The notes under the pieces were generated by a model. That model was not told the DNA's origin and made no database searches. It saw nothing but the letters and a program-made list of their open reading frames with translations. Of a stretch of 6,034 nucleotides of DNA, positions 1 to 6,022 are shown piece after piece. How positions within the stretch are numbered: position 1 is the first letter of the stretch; the number at the start of each line of letters is the position of its first letter. The translations under genes and the position numbers were made by a program. The DNA comes from Roseovarius sp. UBA3070 (GTDB lineage: Bacteria; Pseudomonadota; Alphaproteobacteria; Rhodobacterales; Rhodobacteraceae), in NCBI GenBank assembly GCA_002366775.1, contig DFBW01000010.1:717-6750 (forward strand), in the 5' to 3' direction.

Positions 1-36
1 GGGCTGTTCGGCTGGAAAACAATAGAAAGGATTTAA
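1..36 (+). CDS. LivH-type ABC transporter permease, 3' end only (partial)
   Basis: Frame 1 reads GLFGWKTIERI and then TAA at 34-36. The GLFG ending followed by a short charged tail is typical of the C-terminus of LivH-type inner-membrane permeases of the branched-chain amino acid (HAAT) ABC importers. A LivM-type gene begins 2 nt after the stop, which is the usual livH-livM order and suggests translational coupling. Only 11 residues are visible, so the call rests on the motif plus the neighbour. The upstream body of the gene lies outside the window. Confidence 0.72.
   Translation, partial: GLFGWKTIERI
25..31 (+). promoter_or_regulatory. Ribosome binding site of the LivM-type gene
   Basis: GAAAGGA lies 7 nt before the ATG at 39 and inside the last codons of the upstream permease gene. 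It supports the ATG at 39 over the in-frame ATG at 84, which has no comparable purine-rich sequence at the right distance. Confidence 0.6.
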
Positions 37-38
37 CG

Positions 39-1094
39 ATGTTTCGTGCCTGTGGAGAATACTCCGAGACATATAAGACAGACATGAACCTGATCCGAAC
101 GCGATGGCAGTGGATTGCGCTTGCCCTGTTTATTGTTGGGCTATTGTTTTACCCGCAACTGGTCAGTTCCGCATGGACACGTTTTGCAACCATCACCGGG
201 ATAACCATTATTTCAGTGATCGGATTGCAGATCCTTGTCGGCATTTCCGGTCAGGTGAGCGTGGGGCAATCTGCGTTCATGGGGATTGGAGGCTATTTCG
301 CGGCGATTTCCGCGACCAAATTCGGTTTGCCATTTCCGTTTCCGATCTTGGTCGGGGCCAGTGCCGCAGCGATGGTCGGTGTCGTCTTTGGCCTTCCGGC
401 CGCAAGGATCAAAGGGTTCTATCTGGCCCTGACAACCCTGGCAGCGCAGTTTATATTTGAGTTCTCTGTGGTGCGTCTTCCGGCTGATTGGTTTGGAGCG
501 TCCGCAGGGTTGGCGGTGGCCAGTCCGGTTGTTTTTGGCTTTCAGGTCAACACCTCCATTGATTATTACTATCTGACGCTTCCCTTCACTGTCGCCGCCT
601 GTTTTTCCGGGGTTTTCATCCTGAGAAGCCGGGTTGGACGCGCCTTTGTTGCGGTCAGAGACAATGATCTTGCTGCCAAGGTGACCGGGATCAACGTGAC
701 CTACTATAAGGTGCTTGCCTTCGCCTGTGCCTCGTTTTTTGCCGGCACTGCGGGTGCGCTGCTGGCCTATGAAAACCGGTTGGTTCATTTCGAGCAATTC
801 ACCTTGTTTAATTCAATCTGGTTTCTTGGGATGCTTATTGTTGGCGGCATGGGCTCGATCCTTGGGGCGGTGTTGGGGGTGATCGCGCTGCGATTACTTC
901 AGGAGTTTCTGGTTATCGGCGGGCCTCATATCATGAACCTCTTCCCCGGCGCGCGTTACGACATCGCTTTTCCGATGGTCAATGTTGTGCTGGGCTCCAC
1001 GATCATTTTGTTCCTGATCTATCAGCCACGCGGATTGGCGCATCTCTATAGGCGAAGCGAGAGGTTTTTTCACATCTGGCCGTTTCCGCATTGA
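39..1094 (+). CDS. Branched-chain amino acid (HAAT)-type ABC transporter permease, LivM family
   Basis: This is an inner-membrane permease subunit that would pair with the LivH-type partner just upstream to move a substrate delivered by a periplasmic binding protein. It has 351 residues, normal for the family. About eight or nine hydrophobic segments are visible, for example near residues 24-42, 50-70, 100-120, 180-195, 224-244, 260-285 and 310-328. Family landmarks are GQSAFMGIGGY (77-86), the cytoplasmic loop for ATPase contact around GRAFVAVRDNDLAAKVTGI (200-218), GGMGSILGAVLG (269-280) and QPRGLA (329-334). The start at 39 is favoured by the Shine-Dalgarno and by the N-terminal stretch GEYSETYKTDM, which resembles the N-terminal stretch I recall from a subgroup of LivM proteins. 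HAAT importers in catabolic clusters often carry aromatic acids, amides or other small carboxylates, so an amino acid substrate should not be assumed. No ATPase or binding-protein gene is in the window. The family call is secure; the substrate is unknown. Confidence 0.93.
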   Translation: MFRACGEYSETYKTDMNLIRTRWQWIALALFIVGLLFYPQLVSSAWTRFATITGITIISVIGLQILVGISGQVSVGQSAFMGIGGYFAAISATKFGLPFPFPILVGASAAAMVGVVFGLPAARIKGFYLALTTLAAQFIFEFSVVRLPADWFGASAGLAVASPVVFGFQVNTSIDYYYLTLPFTVAACFSGVFILRSRVGRAFVAVRDNDLAAKVTGINVTYYKVLAFACASFFAGTAGALLAYENRLVHFEQFTLFNSIWFLGMLIVGGMGSILGAVLGVIALRLLQEFLVIGGPHIMNLFPGARYDIAFPMVNVVLGSTIILFLIYQPRGLAHLYRRSERFFHIWPFPH

Positions 1095-1146
1095 GTGGCG
1101 CGATGCTCCAAGAGATCGAAGAATAATGTTTGCCCCGCAGCACAAC

Positions 1147-1155
1147 AAGAGGAGA
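1147..1155 (+). promoter_or_regulatory. Ribosome binding site that sets the start of the DUF2889 gene
   Basis: AAGAGGAGA, with its GGAG core at 1151-1154, lies 8 nt before the ATG at 1163. It falls inside the longer reading frame that opens at ATG 1130, whose own upstream sequence has only a weak AAGA. The start at 1163 is therefore preferred. Confidence 0.65.
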
Positions 1156-1162
1156 CCAGGCC

Positions 1163-1699
1163 ATGAGATCGGCTAAACGCACAAAATCGCTCGACATTGT
1201 GCCTCTGGATGAGGGCCGCGCCCGTTTTGAGCTGACCCTGGAGGACAGGAGTTATGACGACACGGGCGGGGAGTTGATCCACTCGCTTGAAATTAAAGGT
1301 CTTGTATCGCTGCCGGAGCTTGAGATTCTCGAAATAGAACCGAAGGCGTTTCACCAGCCATACGCCGAATGTGGCGCGAGCCTGGAACCGGTTCGAAAAA
1401 TGGTCGGCGCGCGGATCGGCGCGGGATTCAGAGCCAGGGTATTTGAAACTATGGGACGCACCCTGGGGTGTACGCATTTCATGACCCTGCTGCTGGATCT
1501 TACATCTGCCCACACATTGTCGACGTTTTTGCGCATGCGCGCCCGTGTCCCAATGCCGCAGCGCGAAACGCCCATTGGCAACTGGTTGCGCATTGGTCTG
1601 GAAATCGAGCCGCGGCTGGAAAATGCCTGCACCGCACTGAGCACGGAATCGCCCATCATCCGGGATGCCCGCGACAATGTAACTGAACCCTCTGAGTGA
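1163..1699 (+). CDS. DUF2889 family protein of unknown function
   Basis: A 178-residue soluble protein with no signal peptide or membrane segment. It shows the pattern I associate with Pfam DUF2889: an N-terminal beta-rich part ending in D-x-x-G-x-x-x-x-H (the conserved His near residue 40), a central conserved Cys (about residue 70) after a proline-containing stretch, a G-x-x-I-G-x-G-F-R turn (about 84-90), and the diagnostic GCTHF (about 102-106) followed by a hydrophobic helix. Conserved His and Cys residues could bind metal or be catalytic, but no function is established. It sits 68 nt after the LivM-type gene and 46 nt before the P450 gene in the same orientation, so co-expression with the oxidative genes is likely. 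An in-frame ATG at 1130 would add 11 residues but lacks a good ribosome binding site. The C-terminal 35-40 residues are less family-like. The family call is from memory of the motif and is fairly secure; any role is open. Confidence 0.8.
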   Translation: MRSAKRTKSLDIVPLDEGRARFELTLEDRSYDDTGGELIHSLEIKGLVSLPELEILEIEPKAFHQPYAECGASLEPVRKMVGARIGAGFRARVFETMGRTLGCTHFMTLLLDLTSAHTLSTFLRMRARVPMPQRETPIGNWLRIGLEIEPRLENACTALSTESPIIRDARDNVTEPSE

Positions 1700-1730
1700 T
1701 CCGGTCACCGCGCCGAATTTTAACACAATG

Positions 1731-1737
1731 AAGAAGG
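1731..1737 (+). promoter_or_regulatory. Probable ribosome binding site of the P450 gene
   Basis: AAGAAGG lies 8 nt before the ATG at 1746. The alternative in-frame ATG at 1728 is preceded by AT-rich sequence (AATTTTAACACA) with no Shine-Dalgarno match, so 1746 is the better start. Confidence 0.5.
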
Positions 1738-1745
1738 CCAATACG

Positions 1746-2972
1746 ATGCAAACACTGGAAAAACCCGACCTGGACAATCTTCTCTCGGACGAGGCGATCA
1801 ACAATCCGTTCGAATTTTATACCAAACTCAGAAATGAGAATCCTGTTTACTGGAACGAACGCTGGAACGGCTGGATCGTGACCGGGTACGAGCCGGTTAT
1901 CGCCGGATACAGGGATGCCGAACGCCTGTCTTCGGACCGCTTTTCCGGTCCCTTCGGCAAAGAGATTTTGGCGTCGAAATCTGATTACGAACAGTTGATC
2001 CATTTTCTGTCGCGTTTCTTTGTCTGGAAGGATGCCCCCTTTCACCGGCAGATGCGCCTGCTTGTAAACCAGGCCTTTACCCCGAGGAGTGTAGAGGCGC
2101 TCCGCCCGCGTGTCCGGGAATTGGTGCGAGATCTTGCCGGGTCGCTTCGCGGTCGGGACAGTGTGGATTTCATGAGCGAATTCGCCTTTACCCTTCCTGT
2201 TATTGTGATCGCTGAGTTTCTGGGTATTCCACCCGAAGCCAGGTTTGATGTGCGGGACTGGTCCAATGATCTTGCCGGTGTGGTTTTCACCGCTGGGAAT
2301 GCAGAAGACAGGCTTAAAATTGGTGAACAAGCGATGGTTAAGCTGGTCGATTTCTTCCGGCCAATCGTGCGTGACCGAATGAAAAACCCTAAGGACGATT
2401 TGCTCACGCGGCTTTGCCAAATTGAGGATAATGGTCTGAAGCTGAACGAAGAAGAGGTAATTGCCAACGCGGTCCTGATGGTGTTTGCCGGCCACGAGAC
2501 GACAATGAACCTGCTGGCCAGCGGCATGGTGGCGTTTGACAGATTTCCCGACCAATGGGACCGTTTGCGCGCAGATCCTTCGATGGTGAAATCGGCCACA
2601 GAGGAAATCCTTCGCTTTGACGGCCCGATCAAGGGGTTGGGGCGGTGGGCCAAGGAACCTTTCGAATTTTTCGGATGCGATATCGCGCAGGGCGATCGTA
2701 TGTTATTGATGCAACACGCGGCCAACCGTGACCCGGCGGCGTTTGAGAATGCCGACACATTCGATATCGGCCGTTTCCCGAACCGCCATGCTGCGTTTGG
2801 CCAGGGTATTCATACCTGCCTTGGCGCACCTCTTGCACGGCTCGAGCTCCACGAGGCTCTGGAGTATTTCGCCACTCATTTCGATCGGGTTGAAGTTTTA
2901 AACAACGAACTGAAGTATGCGAAGACCATTGTTGCTCGAACGATCACAGGGCTGAATTTGAGGTTTGTGTAG
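1746..2972 (+). CDS. Cytochrome P450 (soluble bacterial class I type)
   Basis: A 408-residue haem-thiolate monooxygenase, the usual length for soluble bacterial P450s, with no membrane anchor. It would hydroxylate or otherwise oxygenate a small organic molecule using O2 and two electrons delivered by a ferredoxin. Visible landmarks are the C-helix stretch WKDAPFHRQMRLLVNQAFTPR, which matches the common D-x-P-x-H-x-x-x-R form. The I-helix oxygen-activation motif AGHETT is at 248-253 with the usual acid-alcohol pair. The K-helix ExxR is E287 to R290 (within EEILR). The haem-binding loop FGQGIHTCLG is at 351-360 with proximal Cys358 (codon at 2817-2819), followed by APLARLE. No catalytic residue is missing. 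The ferredoxin gene starts 2 nt after the stop, which is strong context for a P450 with a dedicated redox partner. An ATG at 1728 would add six residues but has no ribosome binding site. The CYP family and substrate cannot be assigned by eye; terpenoids, steroids, aromatics and alkyl compounds are all possible. Confidence 0.96.
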   Translation: MQTLEKPDLDNLLSDEAINNPFEFYTKLRNENPVYWNERWNGWIVTGYEPVIAGYRDAERLSSDRFSGPFGKEILASKSDYEQLIHFLSRFFVWKDAPFHRQMRLLVNQAFTPRSVEALRPRVRELVRDLAGSLRGRDSVDFMSEFAFTLPVIVIAEFLGIPPEARFDVRDWSNDLAGVVFTAGNAEDRLKIGEQAMVKLVDFFRPIVRDRMKNPKDDLLTRLCQIEDNGLKLNEEEVIANAVLMVFAGHETTMNLLASGMVAFDRFPDQWDRLRADPSMVKSATEEILRFDGPIKGLGRWAKEPFEFFGCDIAQGDRMLLMQHAANRDPAAFENADTFDIGRFPNRHAAFGQGIHTCLGAPLARLELHEALEYFATHFDRVEVLNNELKYAKTIVARTITGLNLRFV

Positions 2973-2974
2973 AT

Positions 2975-3193
2975 ATGAGCGCCAAGCCGAAAACCATAGC
3001 CTGGATCGACCACAATCTTTGTGCAGGCGTGAGTATGTGTACCGCTTATGCGCCTGATGCAATCCGTTTGAATGCACACGGTCAGGCCGAATTCAATGCC
3101 TCCGGCGATTGGACCGACGACCAGTTGCTGGAGGCGGCGGATGCTTGCCCGATGTCGGCCCTCTCGATACGTCCCGCACCCGCAGATACCTGA
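2975..3193 (+). CDS. Single-cluster [3Fe-4S]-type ferredoxin, P450 redox partner
   Basis: A 72-residue acidic protein that would pass single electrons from a ferredoxin reductase to the adjacent P450. The cluster ligands are C16 and C22 in LCAGVSMC and C58 in the following ACP. The spacing C-x5-C ... CP has a non-Cys residue (Val19) where a [4Fe-4S] ferredoxin would have its central Cys. This is the known pattern of small P450-associated [3Fe-4S] ferredoxins. The motif is followed by APDAI, matching the usual CxxxAPxxF/I context. The ATG lies 2 nt after the P450 stop, with TGAGG at 2959-2963 inside the P450 gene as a possible, somewhat distant ribosome binding site, so coupled translation is likely. 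No ferredoxin reductase is encoded in the window, so electrons must come from a reductase encoded elsewhere. Val at the variable position is less common in my memory than His, Ala, Ser or Tyr and could affect redox potential. Confidence 0.93.
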   Translation: MSAKPKTIAWIDHNLCAGVSMCTAYAPDAIRLNAHGQAEFNASGDWTDDQLLEAADACPMSALSIRPAPADT

Positions 3194-3251
3194 AGCGATC
3201 CAAGCCAAATTTGAAATGCGCAAGAAAAATCCGATCAACCATTGCATCACA

Positions 3252-3269
3252 GTCAACACCTACGTTGAC
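3252..3269 (+). promoter_or_regulatory. Perfect 6+6 dyad, possible operator
   Basis: GTCAAC (3252-3257) and GTTGAC (3264-3269) form a perfect inverted repeat with a 6-nt spacer (ACCTAC) in the gap between the ferredoxin and monooxygenase genes. It overlaps a promoter-like TTGACG. The geometry fits a dimeric regulator site of the TetR, GntR or MarR kind, but it is short enough to occur by chance, and as RNA it would be only a weak 6-bp hairpin. Confidence 0.3.
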
Positions 3270-3293
3270 GGCCTTGGGGAAGTGACCTACCTT
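3265..3293 (+). promoter_or_regulatory. Weak sigma-70-like promoter candidate before the monooxygenase gene
   Basis: TTGACG (3265-3270) matches the -35 consensus at five of six positions. It is followed after 17 nt by TACCTT (3288-3293), which matches the -10 consensus at only three of six. Transcription from about 3300 would give a roughly 44-nt leader before the GTG start at 3344. The 150-nt gap here, the widest in the enzyme block, makes an internal promoter plausible, but the -10 element is poor. Confidence 0.22.
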
Positions 3294-3327
3294 GCGATTA
3301 ACGCAGCCAATGCAACCGATCATGTCG

Positions 3328-3334
3328 ACAGGAG
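3328..3334 (+). promoter_or_regulatory. Ribosome binding site supporting a GTG start
   Basis: ACAGGAG lies 9 nt before the GTG at 3344. The first in-frame ATG, at 3362, has no Shine-Dalgarno sequence upstream, so GTG is the likely start codon. The site overlaps an 8-bp palindrome (TGTCGACA, 3323-3330). Confidence 0.6.
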
Positions 3335-3343
3335 TATTTAAGT

Positions 3344-5125
3344 GTGAACCACCTCGATATTATGAAAGATAAAACTCCAGGCGTTGCATTTGACGATTGG
3401 CTGGAAGAGTTTGCCAACGCCATGACAGCGCAGGATTTCAACCAGATCAAAGGCTTGTTTTCTGACAAAAGCTACCTGCGCGACCTTCTTGCCCTGACCT
3501 GGGAGTTCCGGCATTTTGAAGGCAACGACGAAATCCAAAAAGCTTTGCAGTCAACGCTGCCGAAGCTGGAGTTGCGAAATTTTCGGGTCTCCGGGCGGCG
3601 CTCAAAACCTGAGTATATCCGTCGGTCTGGCAAAAATTTGCTTGAGGGGTATTTCGAATTCGACACCAATGTTGGTGTCTGCGATGGGTTTGTGCGCCTT
3701 GAGGTTGAGACCCCAGGCGAGAGCCCCAAAATCTGGCATTTGGTCACAGTCCTAAAACACGTTCATGGCCACCCTGAAAAAACCGGCGATGAACGGCCCA
3801 TGGGCGACAATTATTCACAGATCGTCTCCAGCTCCAGCTGGTATGAAGACCGGACCGCACAGCAATCATATGCGGACCGCGATCCCGAGGTTCTGATCAT
3901 TGGGGGGGGACAAAGTGGGCTGATGCTTGCCGCCCGGCTCAAGCAGATGGGCGTCGATGCTCTGGTCGTGGAGCGGACCGAACGGATCGGCGACGAATGG
4001 CGAAACCGCTACAACAACCTGACCCTGCACAACGAGATATGGGCCAATCATTTTCCCTACATGCCATTTCCCGATACATGGCCGGTTTGGTTGCCAAAGG
4101 ACATGCTGGCGATGTGGCTTGAATCCTATGCAAACTTCATGGAGCTGAATGTCTGGACCGGAACGACGTTGACCGACTCGGAGTACGACGCGGCATCGGG
4201 CCAATGGACTGCGAAGCTGAGCCGTCCGGGCGAAGAAACCAGAACCCTGCACCCAAAGCACATTGTTGCCGCGGTCGGCATATCTGGCGGAATTGGCAAG
4301 AGACCGGACCTGCCGGGACTGGATGACTTTGACGGCACGGTTCTGCATTCATCCGAATTTGGAACAGGACGCGATTGGGCCGGCAAGAATGCACTGGTCA
4401 TCGGGACAGGTAACAGTGGCCACGATGTGGCGCAGGATCTTTACGTCAGCGGTGCTGAAAATGTGTCGATCATGCAGCGTGGTGCAACCTGTGTCGTCAG
4501 TTTGGAGCCAAGTGCTGCAATCAGCTATGCTGTGTTCGGCGAGGGCAGGCCCGTCGAGGATGTCGATATTATGGTCGCCGGCATCCCTTATCCGATGCTG
4601 ATTGATACCTACAAATTTGTCACCAAACGGACAAACGAACACGACCGCGAAATGCTGGAACAGCTGAAGGCCGTCGGGTTCAAAACCACGAGCGGCGAAG
4701 ACGAAACTGGCTTTCAGCTTCTGTATCTGCGCGGCGCTGGCGGGTATTACATTGATGTCGGCTGCTGCAAGCTGATCATTGATCGCAAGATCGGGTTGCT
4801 ACAGGCCGACGGCATGGACCGGTTTGTTGCCGAGGGTATCCGGATGAAGGACGGCACAGTGACGCCGCTTGATCTGGTTGTCACCGCAACTGGGTTTGAC
4901 GGGATGCATGAATCCATACGCAGGATCATGGGTGATGACGTCGCCGAAAAAGTCGGCCCAATCTGGGGCTTTGACGAAAACAAGAACATGCGCAACATGT
5001 GGCAGCGGACCAATCAGGAAGGTTTCTGGATCATGGGTGGCGCGATTATCGAGGCGCGGTTCTACTCACGGATGCTCGCACTTCAGATAAAGGCGTCTCT
5101 GCTCGGCATTTTGCCGGACGCCTAA
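3344..5125 (+). CDS. FAD/NAD(P)H-dependent flavin monooxygenase with N-terminal NTF2/SnoaL-like domain
   Basis: A 593-residue two-part protein. Residues 1 to about 170 look like an NTF2/SnoaL-like alpha+beta domain: a helical start (DDWLEEFANAMTAQD), then LFSDKSYLRDLLALTWEF, and a strand-rich part ending in WHLVTVLKHV. The rest is a class B flavoprotein monooxygenase. It has an FAD Rossmann motif IIGGGQSG (185-192), the FMO-type signature FDGTVLHSSEF (329-339), a second Rossmann motif for NAD(P)H, GTGNSG (354-359), and a C-terminal ATGF (515-518). The signature has HSSEF and lacks the Trp-Pro/Asp ending of classical Baeyer-Villiger enzymes, so it belongs with the FMO side. Type II FMOs, some of which carry out Baeyer-Villiger reactions, also have an N-terminal extension. 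It would use O2 and NAD(P)H to oxygenate a heteroatom, an alpha-keto acid or a ketone; the substrate is unknown. The GTG start is chosen for its Shine-Dalgarno. No stop, frameshift or missing motif is seen. It lies between the ferredoxin and SDR genes in the same orientation. Confidence 0.93.
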   Translation: MNHLDIMKDKTPGVAFDDWLEEFANAMTAQDFNQIKGLFSDKSYLRDLLALTWEFRHFEGNDEIQKALQSTLPKLELRNFRVSGRRSKPEYIRRSGKNLLEGYFEFDTNVGVCDGFVRLEVETPGESPKIWHLVTVLKHVHGHPEKTGDERPMGDNYSQIVSSSSWYEDRTAQQSYADRDPEVLIIGGGQSGLMLAARLKQMGVDALVVERTERIGDEWRNRYNNLTLHNEIWANHFPYMPFPDTWPVWLPKDMLAMWLESYANFMELNVWTGTTLTDSEYDAASGQWTAKLSRPGEETRTLHPKHIVAAVGISGGIGKRPDLPGLDDFDGTVLHSSEFGTGRDWAGKNALVIGTGNSGHDVAQDLYVSGAENVSIMQRGATCVVSLEPSAAISYAVFGEGRPVEDVDIMVAGIPYPMLIDTYKFVTKRTNEHDREMLEQLKAVGFKTTSGEDETGFQLLYLRGAGGYYIDVGCCKLIIDRKIGLLQADGMDRFVAEGIRMKDGTVTPLDLVVTATGFDGMHESIRRIMGDDVAEKVGPIWGFDENKNMRNMWQRTNQEGFWIMGGAIIEARFYSRMLALQIKASLLGILPDA

Positions 5126-5223
5126 ATCCTGCCTCTGGCCGCTATTGCGACACTCGACGAATGAAAATGGGGGCGGATACCACCGGGCAATCGCGGCGGG
5201 TCGTTCAATACAGAACTTGTCAT

Positions 5224-5233
5224 GGGGATGGAG
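5224..5233 (+). promoter_or_regulatory. Ribosome binding site that sets the start of the SDR gene
   Basis: A purine-rich run, GGGGATGGAG, lies just before the ATG at 5237; its GGGGA part is 8 nt upstream. The in-frame ATGs at 5222 and 5228 either precede or sit within this run and have no Shine-Dalgarno of their own, so 5237 is the preferred start. Confidence 0.45.
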
Positions 5234-5236
5234 AAC

Positions 5237-6022
5237 ATGAAATCACAGCACCAGGAGAGTGGCGCGACAACGCAAACGGACCTGACCGGCAAGGTTGCGT
5301 TAGTCACCGGCGCGTCTCAGGGCATCGGGCTGGCGATCGCACGAGGGCTGGCTCAGGCAGGGGCCAGTATCGTGTTGGCCGACAAAAGCCAGGCGGTCGA
5401 GGAGCAATGTGCAGCGCTGAAAGACGCAGGCTACCGCGCACAGGCTGTGCAGGCGGATGTAACTGATCCATCCGATGTAGAACGCATGTTTGCGGATGTG
5501 ACAGACGCCTTTGACGGTCTCGATATTCTGGTCAACAATGCTGCAATTCTGCTGAGTAGTCCGGCTCGGGATTACAGCCGGGTTGAGTGGCAGCGCGTCA
5601 TCGAGACCAATCTCTCTGCTTGTTACTTCGTCGCTATGGAAGCGGTAAAACTATTTGATACTTCGGGTGGCGGGACGATCATAAACATGAGTTCGATCGT
5701 CGGGCGTAACGCCCGCCGCAACCTCGTGCCTTATATCACAGCCAAAGCCGGAATCGATGGGCTGACACGCGGCCTGACCTGCGATTTGGCGCGAAGCGGG
5801 GTTCGTGTGAATGCCATCGCCCCCGGCTTTATCGAAAGTGATATGAGCCGGGTCGACAAACCCGGATTTCGCGAGTCGATCGCCAAGGCAGTTCCGGCGG
5901 GACGGTGGGGGCAACCGCAGGACATCGCAAATGTTGCTGTGTTCCTCGCCGGTCCGGCCGCGTCCTACATCCACGGTCAGACGATCTATGTGGATGGCGG
6001 GTTCTCGGCGGTAAGCCCATAA
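5237..6022 (+). CDS. Short-chain dehydrogenase/reductase (classical SDR), probably NAD-dependent alcohol dehydrogenase
   Basis: A 261-residue classical SDR of normal length, expected in the cytoplasm as a tetramer. It would interconvert an alcohol and a ketone. Motifs in order are the cofactor glycine motif TGASQGIG (24-31), Asp49 at the end of the second strand (VLAD), which usually favours NAD(H) over NADP(H), NNAA (100-103), and a full catalytic tetrad of N125, S153, Y166 and K170 (in YITAK). Then come the PGFIESDM loop after VNAIA and the C-terminal signature YIHGQTIYVDGG. Catalytic and cofactor positions are intact. Placed after a P450 and a flavin monooxygenase, it is a natural candidate to oxidise the P450's hydroxylated product to a ketone (inference). 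An alternative is a FabG-like 3-oxoacyl reductase, since the folds and motifs are shared. It begins 111 nt after the monooxygenase stop. The start at 5237 is chosen over 5222 and 5228 for its ribosome binding site. Confidence 0.94.
   Translation: MKSQHQESGATTQTDLTGKVALVTGASQGIGLAIARGLAQAGASIVLADKSQAVEEQCAALKDAGYRAQAVQADVTDPSDVERMFADVTDAFDGLDILVNNAAILLSSPARDYSRVEWQRVIETNLSACYFVAMEAVKLFDTSGGGTIINMSSIVGRNARRNLVPYITAKAGIDGLTRGLTCDLARSGVRVNAIAPGFIESDMSRVDKPGFRESIAKAVPAGRWGQPQDIANVAVFLAGPAASYIHGQTIYVDGGFSAVSP

Noticed and set aside
213..797. Minus-strand open frame opposite the LivM-type gene
   Set aside because: The translation is rich in charged residues and Gly, with no domain, and mirrors a well-supported membrane protein gene.
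1070..1804. Minus-strand open frame (about 244 codons) opposite the DUF2889 gene
   Set aside because: It spans gene boundaries and spacers on the plus strand, has low-complexity basic composition and no family resemblance. The plus-strand DUF2889 frame has a good ribosome binding site and conserved motifs.
1656..2555. Long minus-strand open frame (about 299 codons) opposite the P450 gene
   Set aside because: The plus strand here encodes a P450 with every conserved motif. The minus-strand translation has no recognisable domain and is a by-product of codon bias.
3216..3341. Possible 41-codon gene in the ferredoxin-monooxygenase gap (ATG at 3216)
   Set aside because: No Shine-Dalgarno sequence precedes the ATG and the peptide resembles nothing I know. 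The frame is just the open continuation of a longer shadow frame over the ferredoxin gene.
5126..5236. Possible terminator or operator between the monooxygenase and SDR genes
   Set aside because: I found no GC-rich stem followed by a T run. The only dyad, GTTC-N6-GAAC at 5203-5216, has 4-bp arms, which is no better than chance.
4999..5466. Plus-strand open frame (about 155 codons) overlapping the end of the monooxygenase and the start of the SDR gene
   Set aside because: It overlaps two well-supported genes in another frame, has no ribosome binding site that I can see, and the translation is low-complexity Arg/Gly-rich.
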